The notes under the pieces are model-generated. The model was not told where the DNA came from and did not search any database. It worked only from the letters and a program-made list of their open reading frames with translations. Both the position numbers and the translations under genes were made by a program. From an uncultured Clostridia bacterium (GTDB taxonomy: Bacteria; Bacillota; Clostridia; Christensenellales; CAG-138): a stretch of DNA of 5,846 bases. Where the stretch lies: the NCBI GenBank assembly GCA_937915925.1, contig CALGGM010000211.1:1-5846 (forward strand). Direction: 5' to 3'. Positions 4,867 to 5,846 of the stretch are shown here, in pieces (position 1 is the stretch's first letter; every line of letters begins with the position of its first letter).

Positions 4867-4874
4867 CCTCCTTA
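4867..4874 (-). promoter_or_regulatory. Fused stop/Shine-Dalgarno (TAAGGAGG), rplC to rplD
   Basis: The rplC TAA stop is continuous with GGAGG, eight bases before the rplD ATG, in a 13-base gap. Confidence 0.75.
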
Positions 4875-5498
4875 CTTTACTGTGCTCTTGACCGTCACAA
4901 GACCGCCCTTAGCACCGGGAACCGCACCCTTGATGAGCAGCAGGTTCCGCTCTGCGTCCACACGCACGACCTCGAGGTTCTGCACGGTGACGTGCTCGCT
5001 GCCCATATGACCGGGCAGGTTCTTGGTCTTAAACACGCGGCTCGGATCGGAGCAGGCGCTCATGGAGCCGGGCGCTCTGTGGAAGTGGGAGCCGTGGGTC
5101 ATACGGCCGCGGCCCTGATGGTGACGCTTGACGACGCCCTGGAATCCGTGACCCTTGCTGGTGCCGGAAACATCGACCTTATCGCCCTCGGCGAACACAT
5201 CCGCCTTGACGATCTGACCGACTTCATAGGAAGCGGCGTCTTCGAGTCTGAACTCGCGAAGGTAGCGCATCGCCTTGAGGTTCGCCTTTGCAAAGTGACC
5301 CTTGCGCGGCTTGTTGGCGAGCTTGTCACGGAGTTCGGCAAAGCCGAGCTGGACGGAATCGTAACCTTCGTTTGCTACGGTTTTCTTCTGAACGACGGGG
5401 CACGGACCGGCTTCGATGACAGTGACGGGAATCATGGTACCGTCAGCTCTGAAGAACTGCGTCATACCGATCTTCTTGCCCAAAATGGCTTTCTTCAT
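4872..5498 (-). CDS. rplC: 50S ribosomal protein L3
   Basis: L3 is an early 23S rRNA binder with a central extension that reaches toward the peptidyl-transferase centre. The 208-residue product is the size of B. subtilis L3. It begins with K-K-A-I-L-G-K-K-I-G-M-T-Q at 2-14, has the beta-barrel block V-S-G-T-S-K-G-H-G-F-Q-G at 110-121, and the extension from about 124 to 167, with R-H-H-Q-G-R-G-R-M-T-H-G-S-H-F-H-R near 125-141, P-G-S-M near 143-146, R-V-F-K-T-K-N-L-P-G-H-M-G at 154-166, and V-T-V-Q-N-L-E-V-V at 170-178. The position of the E. coli methylated glutamine is not obviously kept here (S-M-S-A-C-S-D). CGGAGG lies nine bases before the ATG. The 22-base gap from rpsJ is the longest in the window. 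Confidence 0.98.
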   Translation of the reverse strand: MKKAILGKKIGMTQFFRADGTMIPVTVIEAGPCPVVQKKTVANEGYDSVQLGFAELRDKLANKPRKGHFAKANLKAMRYLREFRLEDAASYEVGQIVKADVFAEGDKVDVSGTSKGHGFQGVVKRHHQGRGRMTHGSHFHRAPGSMSACSDPSRVFKTKNLPGHMGSEHVTVQNLEVVRVDAERNLLLIKGAVPGAKGGLVTVKSTVK

Positions 5499-5507
5499 TG
5501 GTACATA

Positions 5508-5513
5508 CCTCCG
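5508..5513 (-). promoter_or_regulatory. Ribosome binding site of rplC, with a decoy ATG
   Basis: CGGAGG on the minus strand is nine bases from the rplC ATG at 5498. An earlier ATG at 5506 follows GGAGG by only one base and is out of frame; it would open a three-codon ORF ending in a TGA that overlaps the true ATG. It is too near the site to be used normally, so the rplC start at 5498 stands. Confidence 0.65.
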
Positions 5514-5520
5514 TTTGGGA

Positions 5521-5829
5521 TTACAGCTTGATTTCGATGTCTACGCCCGCGGGCAGGTCGAGCTTCATCAGCGCTTCAACGGTCTTGTTGGACGGCTGGA
5601 TGATGTCGATCAGACGCTTGTGCGTTCTCATCTCGAATTGCTCACGAGAATCCTTATACTTGTGCGTTGCACGAAGGATCGTAACGATTTCCTTCTCGGT
5701 GGGCAGGGGGATCGGGCCGGAAACCTGTGCGCCCGTTCTCTTGGCGGTGTCGACGATCTTTTCGGCGCTCTGGTCGATCAGACTGTGTTCATAGGCCTTG
5801 AGCTTGATACGAATTCTTTGGTTTGCCAT
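5521..5829 (-). CDS. rpsJ: 30S ribosomal protein S10 (NusE)
   Basis: S10 belongs to the 30S head and has a second role: with NusB it binds boxA RNA and links RNA polymerase, through NusG, to antitermination and to the leading ribosome. The 102-residue product has the length and nearly the sequence of the B. subtilis protein: I-R-I-K-L-K-A-Y at 6-13, D-Q-S-A-E-K-I-V at 19-26, G-P-I-P-L-P-T-E-K at 38-46, the long loop with H-K-Y-K-D-S-R-E-Q-F-E-M-R-T-H-K-R at 56-72, and L-P-A-G-V-D-I-E-I-K-L at the end. It is the first gene of the S10 cluster, so the promoter should lie to the right of the window. The ATG at 5829 has GGAGG 12 bases upstream, a longer spacing than elsewhere here. Confidence 0.99.
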   Translation of the reverse strand: MANQRIRIKLKAYEHSLIDQSAEKIVDTAKRTGAQVSGPIPLPTEKEIVTILRATHKYKDSREQFEMRTHKRLIDIIQPSNKTVEALMKLDLPAGVDIEIKL

Positions 5830-5841
5830 ACTTTTTTCTTT

Positions 5842-5846
5842 CCTCC
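5842..5846 (-). promoter_or_regulatory. Ribosome binding site of rpsJ at the window edge
   Basis: GGAGG on the minus strand is the last sequence in the window, 12 bases from the rpsJ ATG across an A-rich spacer. It may be the end of a longer Shine-Dalgarno cut by the window edge. The promoter and any leader RNA cannot be judged. Confidence 0.55.

Noticed and set aside
5830..5846. S10 leader or L4-binding attenuator upstream of rpsJ
   Set aside because: Only 17 bases are present, all ribosome binding site and spacer. The leader is outside the window, so nothing can be claimed.
1..5846. Mobile element, CRISPR array, toxin-antitoxin, defence or other novel system
   Set aside because: Every stretch is covered by core ribosomal protein genes with gaps of at most 22 bases. 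No direct or inverted repeats beyond Shine-Dalgarno motifs, and no tRNA or rRNA was seen. I find no undescribed system here.

Overview
This window is part of a bacterial ribosomal protein operon. All genes are on the minus strand, so transcription runs from high to low coordinates. Thirteen complete genes and one partial gene are packed end to end. In transcription order they are rpsJ (S10), rplC (L3), rplD (L4), rplW (L23), rplB (L2), rpsS (S19), rplV (L22), rpsC (S3), rplP (L16), rpmC (L29), rpsQ (S17), rplN (L14), rplX (L24) and the first 26 codons of rplE (L5). This is the classical S10 gene cluster running directly into the start of the spc cluster.

The organism is most likely a member of the Firmicutes/Bacillota, class Clostridia, perhaps near the Oscillospiraceae or Christensenellales. 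This is an inference. It rests on S10, L14, L16 and S17 sequences that resemble Bacillus/Clostridium forms, an L24 with a CxxC...CxxC zinc ribbon, strong GGAGG Shine-Dalgarno sites before almost every gene, and the lack of any gap between the S10 and spc sections. Base composition is moderately GC-rich (high 50s percent by eye, not counted), so a low-GC Bacillus or Clostridium sensu stricto is unlikely.

Layout: positions 5830-5846 hold only the rpsJ ribosome binding site; the promoter and any leader lie beyond the right edge. From 5829 down to 1, coding is essentially continuous. The longest gap between genes is 22 bases, two junctions are overlapping or nearly so, and no room exists for an internal terminator or a conventional intergenic promoter. 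The left edge cuts rplE; the rest of the spc genes would be expected beyond it.

The products are all structural ribosomal proteins. L2, L3, L4, L14, L16, L22, L23, L24, L29 and L5 belong to the 50S subunit; S3, S10, S17 and S19 to the 30S. S10 (NusE) also works in transcription antitermination in bacteria. The arrangement favours coupled, roughly equal synthesis. A notable regularity is that six of thirteen junctions use the stop codon TAA as the first three bases of the next gene's Shine-Dalgarno sequence (TAAGGAGG). I found no mobile element, CRISPR array, RNA gene or undescribed system here. The points of mild interest are N-terminal extensions on L22 and L5, the zinc-ribbon L24, and details of translation initiation.
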